The translations under genes were made by a program, and so were the position numbers. From Dendrolimus kikuchii (taxonomy: Eukaryota > Arthropoda > Insecta > Lepidoptera > Lasiocampidae): 64,000 nt of DNA. Of the stretch, positions 1 to 10,180 are shown in pieces. The stretch covers positions 6,095,763-6,159,762 of the forward strand of contig CM034397.1 in assembly GCA_019925095.2 (NCBI GenBank), in the 5' to 3' direction. Numbering within the stretch: position 1 is the stretch's first letter; the number at the start of each line of letters is the position of its first letter. The notes beneath the pieces were generated by a model. That model was not told the DNA's origin, searched no databases, and saw only the letters and a program-made list of their open reading frames with translations.

Positions 1-316
1 ATTTCTTGTCTGTTTGTCAGTTTATATGTTTGTTCGGTATTCGCGTAAAAACTACTGGCTCGATTTCGACATGGTTTTCGCTGATCAACAGCAAATTCTA
101 AGACTTAAAATGTGATACTTTTTACCTTGGGAATCCTGTGGGATTTTTCCCGAGAGCGGTTTGAACTTGTTCGGGTGCAAAAAATTTGCTTCTATATATA
201 CAGTTTTCACTAAAACGACAGCTTTCATTCTTTTTTAAATGCTGCGATATTTTGTGTCCCGGGAATCCTGCGGGAATTTCAAGTCAAGCGTGGACGAAGT
301 CGCGAGCATGTTCTAG
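1..316 (+). mobile_element. Helitron-like element, 3' part (left end outside window)
   Basis: The stretch ends in GAAGTCGCGAGCATGTT followed by CTAG and then T, the 3' terminus (CTRR, insertion before T) seen in the other Helitron-like repeats of this window. The body carries the lepidopteran phrase about 'aaaaactactggctcgattt' typical of these non-autonomous elements. No coding potential. The 5' TC end is not in the window. Confidence 0.55.
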
Positions 317-1189
317 TATTTAATGTCTTGATCGGGTTTAGAGTAAATACTTTTACATGTTTTTTCATTGTATTACTGCAAACATAATTCAAAGAAACGC
401 AAAGTTTTTGGCCAGAAAACTCTTTCTGGTTGAAGCATTTTATTATAAGCACATCTGATCCCAGGGTATGGCTAATTAGATAATTATTATTAATTCTTGT
501 CCATAAACTCCTCTCACTATGAATGAAACTATTTTCTGTGGCTTAAAGCTGAGCCGATCTTTTTATTTTTATACCTGACTTTTTTGTGGTACTTGAATTA
601 TATTTTAAAGAAATGTTCAAACTTTGTATATTAGAAAAACAAAACCGGTCTCAAGTAATATACCTACCTACATACGTACCAAGCTACAAAATTAAACTCT
701 TGTGCTTTGTTATTGCTTTAACGTGTTTATCATTACAAAATTATTATACAGTAAGGACATGATTCAACATTGAGGAAAATTAAGTAGGTAGATATATAAA
801 TAAATTGTAGAAACGCATTTGAGTTGAAAGGCATTAACTGTTTTTTCGTAACCTGAATACTAATCTCTGCTATAGTGTTTTTAAAGTTAAGCACCTAACA
901 TTCTAGCATGGTTCTGTAAGTTATAAGTTCTTTGAACTGGTAAATCCGTTTGGATTCGTTTAGAACAACATTCATATGCGCATCAAATGACGATTGTTTA
1001 CTTGGTCTCTTTTATATCACGTGCCTGTATAATGTAAGTCCTGTATTTGATACGTTTTCATCTTATAGTAAAGGCTTCTCCATATTCTTACGAGACCTAC
1101 GCGAAACTGCGAGAAACTGAGAATGTGAACACCCTTCTCGTGTTGTCGATGGTTTCCGCGGGAATATTTAGCTGAGAACTCTATGCGAG
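317..1189. other. Intergenic, no gene seen
   Basis: AT-rich sequence without a convincing ORF, splice pattern or recognisable repeat. The short minus-strand ORF near 1017-1229 has no family features. Confidence 0.5.
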
Positions 1190-1349
1190 TGCACAGGCTT
1201 GAAGCCTGTGCACATCGAGATAACCGCACCGATGTGTCAAACCCGCCAATTCGCCTAGAACAAGCATGGCGGGTATACTGTCCGTTCCCTTATAATCGAA
1301 AAGCCCGAACTCAGCAAGTGGGACGTTTGTGGGCAGTTCTTTTTCTATG
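1190..1349 (+). repeat. 3' half of a tRNA-derived SINE
   Basis: Matches the 3' half of the complete SINE at 10441-10735: both share gatgtgtcaaac, a variant of ggcgggtatactgtccg, and an agcaagtgggac(g/a)tt(t/t)gtggg-like end. The tRNA-like head is missing. The LINE fragment that follows begins right at its end. Confidence 0.55.
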
Positions 1350-2581
1350 ATTAAATAATTAAGTATTTTCCTAAATTATAACTCATTAATGAATCCTTTT
1401 CAATCTGGTTTCCGCCCAGGCCATAGTACAACAACAGCTTTAGTGAAAATTACAGATGATATCCGCCAGAGGATGGAGAGTGGTCTACTGACGGTACTAT
1501 CACTGCTAGACTTTAGTAGTGCTTTTAATAATGTTGGCCATAACATATTACTCGGCATTCTCCGCACTCTTAACATATCTCCAACAGAAATTGGTTGGTT
1601 TCACAGTCACCTGCATGGACGCCGACAACGAATACTTGTTGATGATAATTACTCATCATAGTCTGACCTTACTGCTGGTGTTCCACAGGGCGGCGTTTTA
1701 TCTCCTCTCTTATTTGCGATCTTCTTTAATTCAATCTCCGATAAATTAACTTCATCCTATCACCTCTATGCGGACGATTTACAGATCTACACTCAAGTTG
1801 CTCCAGATGATTTAAGTAGTGCCGTGAGAAAAATCAATGTAGATTTAAACCACATACTTCATTGAAGTACAATGTTTGGTCTTGCAGTGAATCCTCGTAA
1901 GACTCGAGTAATAGTCATCGGTAGCCCCAGAATACGTGCAAAAGTAGATTTAGCAACTTTACCGAACATTGTTTTTGACGGCACTTGTATCCCATTGAGT
2001 GATACTGTCAAAAATTTGGGCGTAGTCATCGATAGTGATCTGTCTTGGAAGTCGCACCTCTCCGAATTAAGTCGGAGAGTTTTTCTGTCTTCTAGATCCC
2101 TGAGAAGGCTGAGAAATTTTTTGCCTACTGCCACCAAAATTATGCTTGCACATTCTCTTTTGCTACCCATTTTAGATTACACTGACGCCTGCTATCTTGA
2201 CTTAACCGTAGAACAGCTAAATAAACTTGAGCGACTTCAGAATTTTTGCATTAGGTTCATATTTGGTTTGCGAAAATATGACCATGTTTCTGAATTTCGT
2301 GAAAAACTCAAATGGCTCCCTATTCGCTTTCGCCGGAATGATTTATTCCTAGTAGTCCTCCTTACCTTTAGGAACGTTTTGAATTCCTTCGCCTTTCTAC
2401 TTCCCACAATTTGCGCACTCATACGTATCGTAAACTCACTACACCTGCACACATTTCATCCTTTTATGATAACTCTTTTACAGTGCAGGCTGTCAAACTT
2501 ACTGTAAGAGAGGCCAAAACATTGCCTACATTTAAGAACGCACTCAGAAAACACTACTTTTCCTTCAATAATTATGCCTAA
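1350..2581 (+). pseudogene. Broken non-LTR retrotransposon reverse transcriptase (CR1/Jockey-like)
   Basis: One reading frame shows the fingers-palm motif SGFRPGHSTTTAL (from about 1410), LLDFSSAFN, a GVPQGGVLSPLLF block and the catalytic YADD at 1767-1778, followed by a thumb-like region and the C-terminal phrase KTLPTFKNALRKHYF. The frame is interrupted by in-frame stops at 1659-1661 and near 1864, and shifts once more near 2400 before the natural stop just after 2578. The endonuclease half is absent, so the copy is 5' truncated. It would copy RNA into DNA at the insertion site in an intact element; this copy cannot. The family assignment within the CR1/Jockey group is from motif memory and not certain. 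Confidence 0.85.
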
Positions 2582-2602
2582 TCCTTATACTATAGACTAT
2601 TT

Positions 2603-2672
2603 AATATATGTATATATATATGTATATATATATATGTATATATATGTATATATATATATGTATATATATATG

Positions 2673-2732
<60 letters not shown>

Positions 2733-2741
2733 TATTATATT
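2603..2741. repeat. TATATG / TA microsatellite
   Basis: Alternating TATATG and TA units directly downstream of the LINE 3' end; probably the expanded tail of that LINE. The following 2742-2984 has no recognised feature. Confidence 0.85.
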
Positions 2742-2984
2742 TAATCACAATAAGTGTTTTCTTTTATTTTTTTAAATAATTAAAATGCCGTCGATTGAAA
2801 AACTCTTAATTTTGTACCTTGGTATTAATCCTTATCAAAATAAATTACTTCATATTCAAGACAAATTCAATACCTTTCTAGAAATTTTCGAATTATTCAA
2901 TTCGGACGTTTCATTCAAAAGATATCGCGATATTTAAAATGTAAGTATTAGTGTTCTAGCCAAATATACTAATATTGTTTGATT

Positions 2985-3183
2985 GAACGCGCTAATCTCA
3001 GGAACTACTGGTTTGATTTGAAAAATTCTTTCAGTGTTGGATAGCCCATTTATTGAAAAAGGCTATAGGCTATATATCATCACGCTAAGATCAATAGGAG
3101 CGGAGCAGCAATGAAAAATGTTTCAAAATCGGGGAGGGCTTTGAAAACAAATTCCATGCGGACGGCGTCGCGGGCACAGCTAG
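2985..3183 (+). mobile_element. Helitron-like element, 3' part
   Basis: Contains the lepidopteran phrase 'aactactggtttgatttg' and ends CGTCGCGGGCACAG-CTAG followed by T, the Helitron 3' terminus with a GC-rich hairpin-forming segment just inside it. The 5' boundary is not clear. Confidence 0.55.
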
Positions 3184-3375
3184 TTTATGATATACCTAAT
3201 AATCTGCACCACCCATATCGCCAGATTAGGTTAAACTATTCCTTAAGTTAGGTTGCCTAGAAGAGATTGCTTTAAGCGATAAGGCCGCCTATTGTTTCTA
3301 CCATGACAATATTGTAATTTTGTATTTTTAAAATTGTATATTTGGTGAGCAATAAAGTGTTATCTATCTATCTAT
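3184..3375 (+). repeat. LINE-type 3' tail with TATC repeat
   Basis: Holds gctttaagcgataaggccgc and gagcaataaagtg, a typical polyadenylation-like end, finishing in (TATC)n. A related sequence lies in reverse orientation near 17100-17170. Looks like the 3' end of an RTE-like LINE or its SINE. Confidence 0.5.
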
Positions 3376-3453
3376 TCACTTTCACATACAATACGTTCTA
3401 TTTTTATTAAAACAGACCATCCAATGTTAAATATTTTATTTTATTATTCACAG

Positions 3454-3772
3454 GTTTTGTCAAATGGGCATATGGGGTAACATGGGTGATCGACTGGCAG
3501 GTGATCTTTGCAAAAATTTAATTGGCAACTTACTAAAAGGCATACCAGGGCTTAATAATTTACCCGTTGGTGAACTACCATTAACGGATTTGACAAATCA
3601 AGCGTCAAATAATTTATTGCCACCGAGTAACAATCTACCCGTATTAGGCGGCGTTTCGAATGGCCTTTTTGGTAGTGGACCAAAAACAACAAAGGCACCT
3701 TCGAGAAATCGACCTACAGAAAGGGCCACGACAAAACGTACAGGCGTTTTTGGTTTACCTATTGATTTTTAA
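3454..3772 (+). CDS. Terminal coding exon of an unrecognised protein
   Basis: A polypyrimidine-poor but usable acceptor (ttattattcacag) ends at 3453, and the frame then runs open to the stop at 3770-3772. AATAAA-type signals follow near 3800. Within the exon the ATG at 3464 is only internal, so the upstream exon or exons are missing, either outside the window or cut off by the repeats to the left. The 102 visible residues are rich in Gly, Asn, Leu and Pro (LLKGIPGLNNLPVGELPL, then LPPSNNLPVLGG), and end in a basic Thr/Arg stretch and GLPIDF. There are no domain motifs and no membrane segment. The composition suggests a secreted or structural protein, but this is inference; function unknown. 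It could also be a decayed exon. Confidence 0.4.
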
Positions 3773-5702
3773 TTGTATTTACAATTAAGTATTAAATACC
3801 TAATAATAAATGTTTCATTTCAAATGATTTGTTTAATTTAAGACGTAATTTTAGACGACTTTGACAAACTCTTATTATTTTTAAACTAGGTCTGTTTTCC
3901 TCATGTCTAGAAGCCCTGTGTGAATACGTACCTTCTAGGTAACCACTTATCATACTTCATCCTGGACCTGAGGGCTAAAAGCGGCCGCCTCTTCAGATTC
4001 ATATTACTAATATGATAAGAAAAATAAAAAACAAAATAAAGCGAAAGTTTATGCTATTTCAAACTACCAGTAAATCTATATTTCCTAGATAAAAGACATA
4101 TTTCATTGGTGTGTGGAATTAAGTATAAACTCTTTTTGTAGCCCATACTTACGTAAATGCTTAGCCATAAACTGAAAACTATGAAGTTAAAACAAAGTAC
4201 TTACCTACTATTATATTCGTTGCTGATTACTAATCACCTGTTTATCGATTAACAAGAAACGGTTTCCAAATTCAGGTCAAACAACAAACACTCATCGGAC
4301 CTTTTTTCTTCAATATATGCTCAGCTTACTGATTAATACAATAGCTCAAATAGCTGTAAAAGAAATTATTGTACAGGCTGATCTAATGTTTCTGTTAATT
4401 CTTGTGAAATCTAAAGATAAGCTTTTTATTCGTATTATTCATATAATTTCACTTTAACCATTTAACCTTTAAAAAATGTTCTCCAGTCGACCTTATATTT
4501 AAATTGACATCTTTAAAAAGAGAAGTATTCCTAAGTATTCATTATATTATATTATCAGGATACTTCAGTCAATCAAATAATTGATTTGCTCAAAAACATG
4601 GTGTAGGTGTACGTTACACATAAGATAACATGTTTTGTTTAATTGCAGTTTCACGTGTTTTTGCCCATCAAGCTTACAAATAGTACAAAAAAAACGACTT
4701 AACTACATAAATTAATAAAGCTTATTCACTTTACATATTAACGTAATGATCGTGTTCTTCAATCTCATTTTCATCTTCAAATATACACAAGATATAGGTA
4801 CGGTCTTATTTATATTGAGTTAGAGCATGGAAGAAGATGGCATTCTTTTTCTATGGTAAGAGTAAGTATGTAGGCCTCTTTAAGAACTTTAAAGAAGCCT
4901 AGAAACCCCCTTTAATTTAATATGTATAAGACCGCTAGTTTCTAGACCGTAGTATTTACTATCGTCTAGTATCATGCAGATTGTTTTGTTATAAACTTTT
5001 CTAATACTCAAGCTCATTGTTTTATCTGTTCAGTTGCGTAGAGAACTAAATAATTTTGTCATTAGTAAGTAACTATTTGAGTAGATCAGAATTTTACTGT
5101 TATTATCTCCGAGGGTATAATAAGTCATATTGTTGTAAGGTCATTTATTTTTATTAATAGTTCCCTGATAACTTGAAATGGAACAGTTCGTTTGCTACAT
5201 TATCCTGAACATAGATAAGATATATCAACTACATATAAAATATATGAGACTCTCGAGCATAAAATTTCAATGCATCCCTTACCTATCCCGGTAGATGGTA
5301 TCTCAATCGTTATTATATTCCGAGAAATATCCCTAGATGGCGTTTCACTCGATACTTCTATAAATTCTACTAGATGGTACTTTTAACTTGTTCTAAATTG
5401 AAATAAAGAGAAAGACAGAATAAAATAATTCAATTATACGTTTTTAAAATCGGATATCCGAATTCAATATATGATTTCGATTTGATACTCGCACGCGGCA
5501 AAAGCGATACTACCATTACTACCCACCCCTAATCATTCATAGTTTAAAAACCTAATATAAACACTTGATCATTTAAACCAAAACTAAAAAATGGTTGACA
5601 TAATAAATTTTGTAAGATGCGAGTGTCACTAAATACGACTATCACTTCTACTTTACGTTCTGCTCTCAAGATCTCGTCAGCGAGTTGTAATCATTCAACA
5701 AT
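3773..5702. other. Intergenic, one MITE, otherwise no gene
   Basis: AT-rich DNA between the lone exon and the knottin genes. Apart from the palindromic MITE at 4802-4933, nothing coding is visible. Confidence 0.5.
4802..4933. mobile_element. Palindromic MITE, copy A (with internal insertion)
   Basis: Starts GGTCTTATTTATATTGAGTT and ends AATTTAATATGTATAAGACC, inverted copies of each other. The centre GGCCTCTTTAAGAAC / TTTAAAGAAGCC folds back on itself. About 35 bp of extra sequence sits in the left arm. Three related copies occur at 8087, 22025 and 38140. Confidence 0.7.
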
Positions 5703-5712
5703 ATTGTATACA

Positions 5713-5788
5713 GCTATCTTAAGTGTACTTAATGGAAACTACTGTATATTGTAAAGCGCCATCTTAAGTGCACTTAATGGAAACTACT
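5713..5788. promoter_or_regulatory. 31-bp direct repeat with TTAAGTGCACTTAA palindrome
   Basis: Two 31-bp copies (5713-5743 and 5758-5788) differ at two positions. Each holds CTTAAGTG(T/C)ACTTAA, a palindrome of TTAAGTG, which resembles the core bound by NK2-type homeodomain proteins. It lies about 120-190 bp upstream of the TATA box of the first knottin gene. A regulatory role is inference. Confidence 0.3.
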
Positions 5789-5902
5789 TATAATTTTTGA
5801 CTTCTTCCCTCTCTTGATGGCGCTAGTTTTCATACTTCTTTTAATTTTTCGATTATGTACTATTTATTATGTAGGGAATATCCACTGTAATGATCCTGAC
5901 AA

Positions 5903-5910
5903 TATATAAA
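5903..5910 (+). promoter_or_regulatory. TATA box of knottin gene 1
   Basis: TATATAAA about 120 bp before the start codon, with a plausible initiator (tttgtcacagagt) about 30 bp further on. Confidence 0.45.
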
Positions 5911-6031
5911 ATTTATGCATCTTTATAGCATTTCGCATTTGTCACAGAGTACATTAATATAATAGGAGAGCTTGGTCATAAATAAAACTTATATATATAA
6001 AAAGCTTAGTCACCGATTACATGTGGTAACA

Positions 6032-7861
6032 ATGTCTCGTGTTCATACATTTTTATTTCTTTGTTTGATATTTAAACAAATTGCAAATGCCAATTTAATG
6101 TATATCATCGATACACCAAAATATTATTTGGTTAACAGTACCTTTGAATTTGAAAACAATGAGTTAGATAAACCTGTTCTAGCAGCAAGTTCTGCAGGAT
6201 GCGCTAATGTTGGAGAATTCGTAAGTTCTTTAATAAATTAAGGCTTTCTCGTGTGATTTGAATTTGTTGCATAATTTCAGCTCCAAATAGCTTTGTATTT
6301 TTCGGAGTCAAGAGAAGGTTATACTTAAGATTAGTGATCACTGAATTTCAAGTAGTGACGGGGGGAAGGACAAGGGGGACAGAGGGGGGGGGGGGAGTAG
6401 TTCTCCTTTCTGCAACAGTTTTAGTGTTTGTATATATTAAGTGTAAGTGTATTCCTAAACACAAATCACACTTTGTTATTAAGAAAAGTGACATAATGAC
6501 ATAACCTTGTTTACTTATCTAACGTATTTTTGTTTTTCCCATTATTCATTCAAAACTTGTTGGGGGACCCTAAAAACTTGTTTCCTGCCCCAAAAAACAG
6601 ATCTAGTGGCTATATAAAAGGCTTATGTATACCCCTAAACTCAAATTACCCTTAAACTCATGCAACTCTCTGTCAAAGCGCAGCGTAAAAAGAATTTTAT
6701 TATTTACTAGCTGTGTCCGCGATTTGGTCCGCATGGATTTTTTTTCTCGGAACCCAAAAAAAGTAGCCTACCTTACTGCTTGTAACATCAGCTATCTGTC
6801 AGTGAAAGTTCCGTCAAAATGGCTTCACCCGTTTGAAAGATTACCCGGAACATCCAGACTGACAGAAAAAAATGTAGAAATTGCATTTTCGTAATTTCCT
6901 GGTCCGAATTATATACCTCCTGATATTTTTTTCACATTTTAATTTAGACATTACAAACAGACAATTCAATTTTATTTATCTGTATAGATAAAATTTCGTG
7001 AAAAGTTAGAACCATCAGCAAGAGAGTGAGAGTAAATAAACTTTAACATTTACTTACTTCTTGATCGATAATAAATCATTTGATTAGAAAATTTACAAAT
7101 TGCTATAAATGATTATAGTCAAGGTGGGGAAGTCCGAACATCTCTCGTTATTTCTGTGTTTGAATGCCTATAACGACAACAAATCATCCAGTAACGTTAA
7201 GACACCATTTAAGTCTATGTTATTCAAACATAGACTTAAATGGTGTTTTCACAATTCTGTGGTTCGCGTTAAATTCCGTTTAAAAAAGGTAAAAAACGAG
7301 ACGTCTACGAACTTACCCCACTGCCGAACTTCCCCACTTTACATTTTACGAAAGCTCAATGTTGTTTAGAACATTGATGTACCAGGAAAAGAAAAAGGTT
7401 ATGCGATCTCGGTTTAGATACAACATCCTACTAATATTATAAACGCGAAAGTTTGTAAGAATGTATGGATGTATGTATGTTTGTTACTCTTTCACGAAAA
7501 AGCTACCGAATGGATTTTGATGAAACTTACGATAATATAGCTTACACATCAGAATAACACATAGGCTATAATTTATATCTTTATAAATTTAGCCTGTGTG
7601 TTTGAATTATCCAAAATATAACGATTTTCCGTCACTATGCCGGTGAGACCAAGGGGCGCAGAATGTTGTAATATTGTGAACTTCACCTAAACCATTTTTC
7701 ATAGAACCGTTATTAAGTGTATAACTTTAAAGTCAATAACTTTAAAGATTACTATCGTTTTTTTGTAGTGCAATGACAACAGTGACTGCTGTTCAAACTC
7801 ATGTTTGGGTTTTCTAAAACGTTGCGTGTCGGGGGAAGAATTAGTGAAGATTATTGGATAA
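6032..7861 (+). CDS. Small secreted inhibitor-cystine-knot (knottin) peptide, gene 1
   Basis: Two exons: 6032-6220 (donor gtaagt) and 7769-7861 (acceptor tttttttgtag), joined in phase 0 to give 93 residues. I take the ATG at 6032 because its paralogue at 10181 has the same MSRV start and a nearly identical leader. Residues 1-21 form a signal peptide (hydrophobic FLFLCLIF). A non-conserved acidic spacer follows, probably a propeptide. The C-terminal domain has six cysteines with spacing C-X6-C-X5-CC-X3-C-X6-C, straddling the intron just before the second cysteine. This is the inhibitor cystine knot pattern of insect and arachnid knottins, channel-active peptides and antimicrobial peptides. Fold is well supported; role (defence, signalling, ion-channel or protease modulation) is unknown. 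The intron holds a Helitron, a foldback MITE and a second Helitron fragment. Confidence 0.75.
6707..6988 (-). mobile_element. Short Helitron-like element, full length (282 bp)
   Basis: On the minus strand it starts TCTATACAGATAAATAAA and ends with a GC-rich segment and CTAG. The flanking bases are A and T, the Helitron insertion rule. It has almost the same length and ends as 53060-53340 and 53558-53845. It sits in the intron of knottin gene 1. Confidence 0.65.
7121..7340. mobile_element. Foldback MITE with perfect 20-bp hairpin core
   Basis: Outer inverted ends GTGGGGAAGT and ACTTCCCCAC at 7124-7133 and 7328-7337. The centre has perfect 20-bp arms (7202-7221 and 7227-7246) around the loop ATTCA. 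The right end repeats CGAACTT(A)CCCCACT twice. No clear target duplication seen. Lies in the intron of knottin gene 1. Confidence 0.55.
7426..7675 (+). mobile_element. Helitron-like element, 5' part
   Basis: Starts A|TCCTACTAATATTATAAA with gcgaaagt, the 5' end of the family seen complete at 42242-43160, then the phrase 'tttcacgaaaaagctaccg'. The 3' CTAG end is not recognisable. Its body matches, in reverse, the left part of 22458-22907. Confidence 0.5.
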
Positions 7862-8086
7862 AAGTCTAATTCTAAACCGGAATTACAATGTTGTCAATTA
7901 CACAATGAAGACTGTATTTTTACAAAATTAAAAAATCATTCGCACACCATACTTTGTTTTTATTTACAAATTGTCTAAATCTAAATCATGGAAGAAGTAT
8001 ACTATCTTTTGCCATATCTAAATTAATCTACTGCTCAATTTTCATACTTACTAAATTTCTAATCATTAAAAAAAAAGAATTTTTAC

Positions 8087-8183
8087 GGTTTTATTCATAT
8101 TGAGTTACTATAGTTAGGCTTCTTTAAGGTTCTTAAAGAAGCCTACAACTTATAAACTTACTCTATCTTAATATGAATAAAAC
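8087..8183. mobile_element. Palindromic MITE, copy B
   Basis: Arms GGTTTTATTCATATTGAGTT and its inverted partner ending TTAATATGAATAAAAC, with aggcttctttaaggttcttaaagaagcct at the centre, almost a complete palindrome. Confidence 0.7.
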
Positions 8184-8202
8184 AGTTAAACTTTTTGAAT
8201 TC

Positions 8203-8515
8203 GTTTTTTTTTTCTGCAGGAGATCAGCAAACAGGCAAATGGCCCACTTAATGGAAAGCGGTTACCATCGCCTATGGACATTTGCAACACCAAAGTTGCT
8301 ACAAATGCGCTGCTGCTCTCTTAAGGGAAACTGGAACCTGGTCAGTAATGCCGGAACACAACTCAAGGTTGTTATGGCGACATATTTTAGACCAGGGGTG
8401 GTAGCCATCCAGTCGGGCAAGTGCCCTACCACCTGGCTGTGGGTTTGTAAGTCGCCTCTTACGACAGGCCGCCCGGCCGCAGGAAATTGTATTCTTTCTC
8501 CATTCCTGCACGGAT
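8203..8515 (-). repeat. SINE-like repeat sharing a LINE tail, copy 1 (full length)
   Basis: Minus-strand unit beginning tccgtgcaggaa and ending in gcctgtttgctgatctcctgc plus an A-rich tail (a T run on the plus strand). About 310 bp, no coding potential; the short ORFs in it recur in every copy and are not genes. The last roughly 75 bp match the 3' end of the CR1-like LINE at 34536-37300. Confidence 0.7.
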
Positions 8516-8994
8516 GGTAGAAGATTTCTAGAAGATTTCTAAACGACAAAAAGTCATTAAGTGGCGTTTGAGAAAAAGTCACGGAAATTAATGGAATCGA
8601 CGACGTTCAATGATATTGAATGCTTCAATTATATGTTTACTACTTTTTATTTATTTATAAGGGCCCTTCAGACCCCTCTTCACCCCTAACATAGTCAAGG
8701 CTTTTATAAAGCTACTTTAATATTAGGTGTTATTTTCCAAGTTAAACCTTTCTATAATACATTATACATAATATATTACCCACACACATACACACACATT
8801 ATTATATATATTCTCTATTACTATGTTTACCATTGTAAACATAAACTTGAATCATTCAATATAATTGAATGTCGTCGCTTTGGTCGCTTCATCCAAATTG
8901 AATAACAGAAGTGAAATGAGCTGCATCTAAATTTAATTTTAAAAAGACATCTTTGTTGTAAACTATATTACTATCAAGACAGAATGAAATGACA

Positions 8995-9244
8995 TTTTTT
9001 TTATTGCACGATTTCAGCAGACAGGCAGACGGCCCACGTGATGGGAAGCGGTTACCATCGCCTATGGACATTTGCAACACCAAAGGTGCTACAAATGCGC
9101 TGCTGGTCTCTTAAGGGATACTGGTACCTGGCCACTAATGCCGGAACACAACTCAAGGTTGTTATTGCGACATACTTTAGACCAGGGGTGGCAGCCATCC
9201 AGTCGGGCAAATGCCCTACCACCTGGCTATGGGTTGTTTTGTCG
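8995..9244 (-). repeat. SINE-like repeat, copy 2 (5' truncated)
   Basis: Same family as 8203-8515, ending within the ggttgttttgtcg segment, so it lacks the first 70 or so bases. Confidence 0.7.
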
Positions 9245-9274
9245 TAACATAACGATAATGACATAATAGTTTAT

Positions 9275-9440
9275 CTGTATTATATTCAAATTCAAAAGTT
9301 TTTATTCAAAATAAGTTAAAACTCAATTTTACTTCCTAGTCTATGTATACCGCTTCACAACATGTTATAGCTGTTAAGGACAAGAAGCTGCAAGAAATTC
9401 CCCAGCAACACGTCTATCTAAAAATTGTTTTTCTTCTTAT
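9275..9440. repeat. Dispersed LINE/SINE tail
   Basis: Contains ttcaaaagtttttattcaaa and cgcttcacaacatgttatag...ccagcaacacg. The second motif recurs near 30350, 40935 and 45390, so it is a shared repeat module. Family not identified. Confidence 0.35.
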
Positions 9441-10180
9441 TTATCCAGCTCAAACGATTGTTTTTAAATGTTTATACAGAAATATATTACACAGCAACTA
9501 CTTTTCGAAGAATTAATGAAGCTATAACAAACAGTGTATACTCAGTAAGATAAAGACATAATAAAAGGAAAGAAAAATATTATTATTGTTATAATAATGA
9601 CATGACGTACTAAAAATTTATACTGCAACATATCTCCATAAACTCCTTACATGCAAGATAAAACGTTATACAAAATATAATATAAGAGGCTGAAGCGAGC
9701 TGCTATGTAAATGAAGTTTTGTCATTTAAGTATTCTTCAATAGTGTAGTATACCTTTTTAAACAAGATACTTTTTCATTTGGTTCAAATTTTGGTGAAAG
9801 GCAGATCTAACATTTCATTCGGAATCATATTGAAGGAGCGTATACCAACCCCCAAGAAAGAGAACAATATATACGCCTATATCTGAATATATCAGAGGTA
9901 TGCAGAATTGTAGCACCCTCCTTGAGAGAGGGTGATGTTATAAATGTTTACACATGTTATAAATCAGATGTGATAAATATTTTTATATATTTGAAAACTC
10001 CCTGTATTCTTTTTTTTTTGCGCAACGTGTGCGTTATCAACCGCAATGAATGCCTCATGCGGGTTTACCTATGGAGATAGCAGTTACATGTTCCAGTTAG
10101 GAACGTTGACACGAGAAACTGACCCTATATCAACTAGACAATTCACAAAACCCGCTAGTCACAGACTACACTCGGAGACA
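9441..10180. other. Upstream region of knottin gene 2
   Basis: No gene or strong TATA box recognised. The last 25 bases before the start codon (tagtcacagactacactcgg then agaca) closely match the leader of knottin gene 1, showing that the leader was duplicated with the gene. An in-frame ATG at 10046 would add 45 residues before the signal peptide and is rejected. Confidence 0.4.

Noticed and set aside
2785..2937. 50-codon ORF starting MPSIEKLL after the LINE
   Set aside because: Short, AT-rich and without splice context or homologue motifs; likely chance.
8173..9266. Several 60-115 residue ORFs on both strands
   Set aside because: They repeat in every copy of the SINE-like family and do not resemble any protein.
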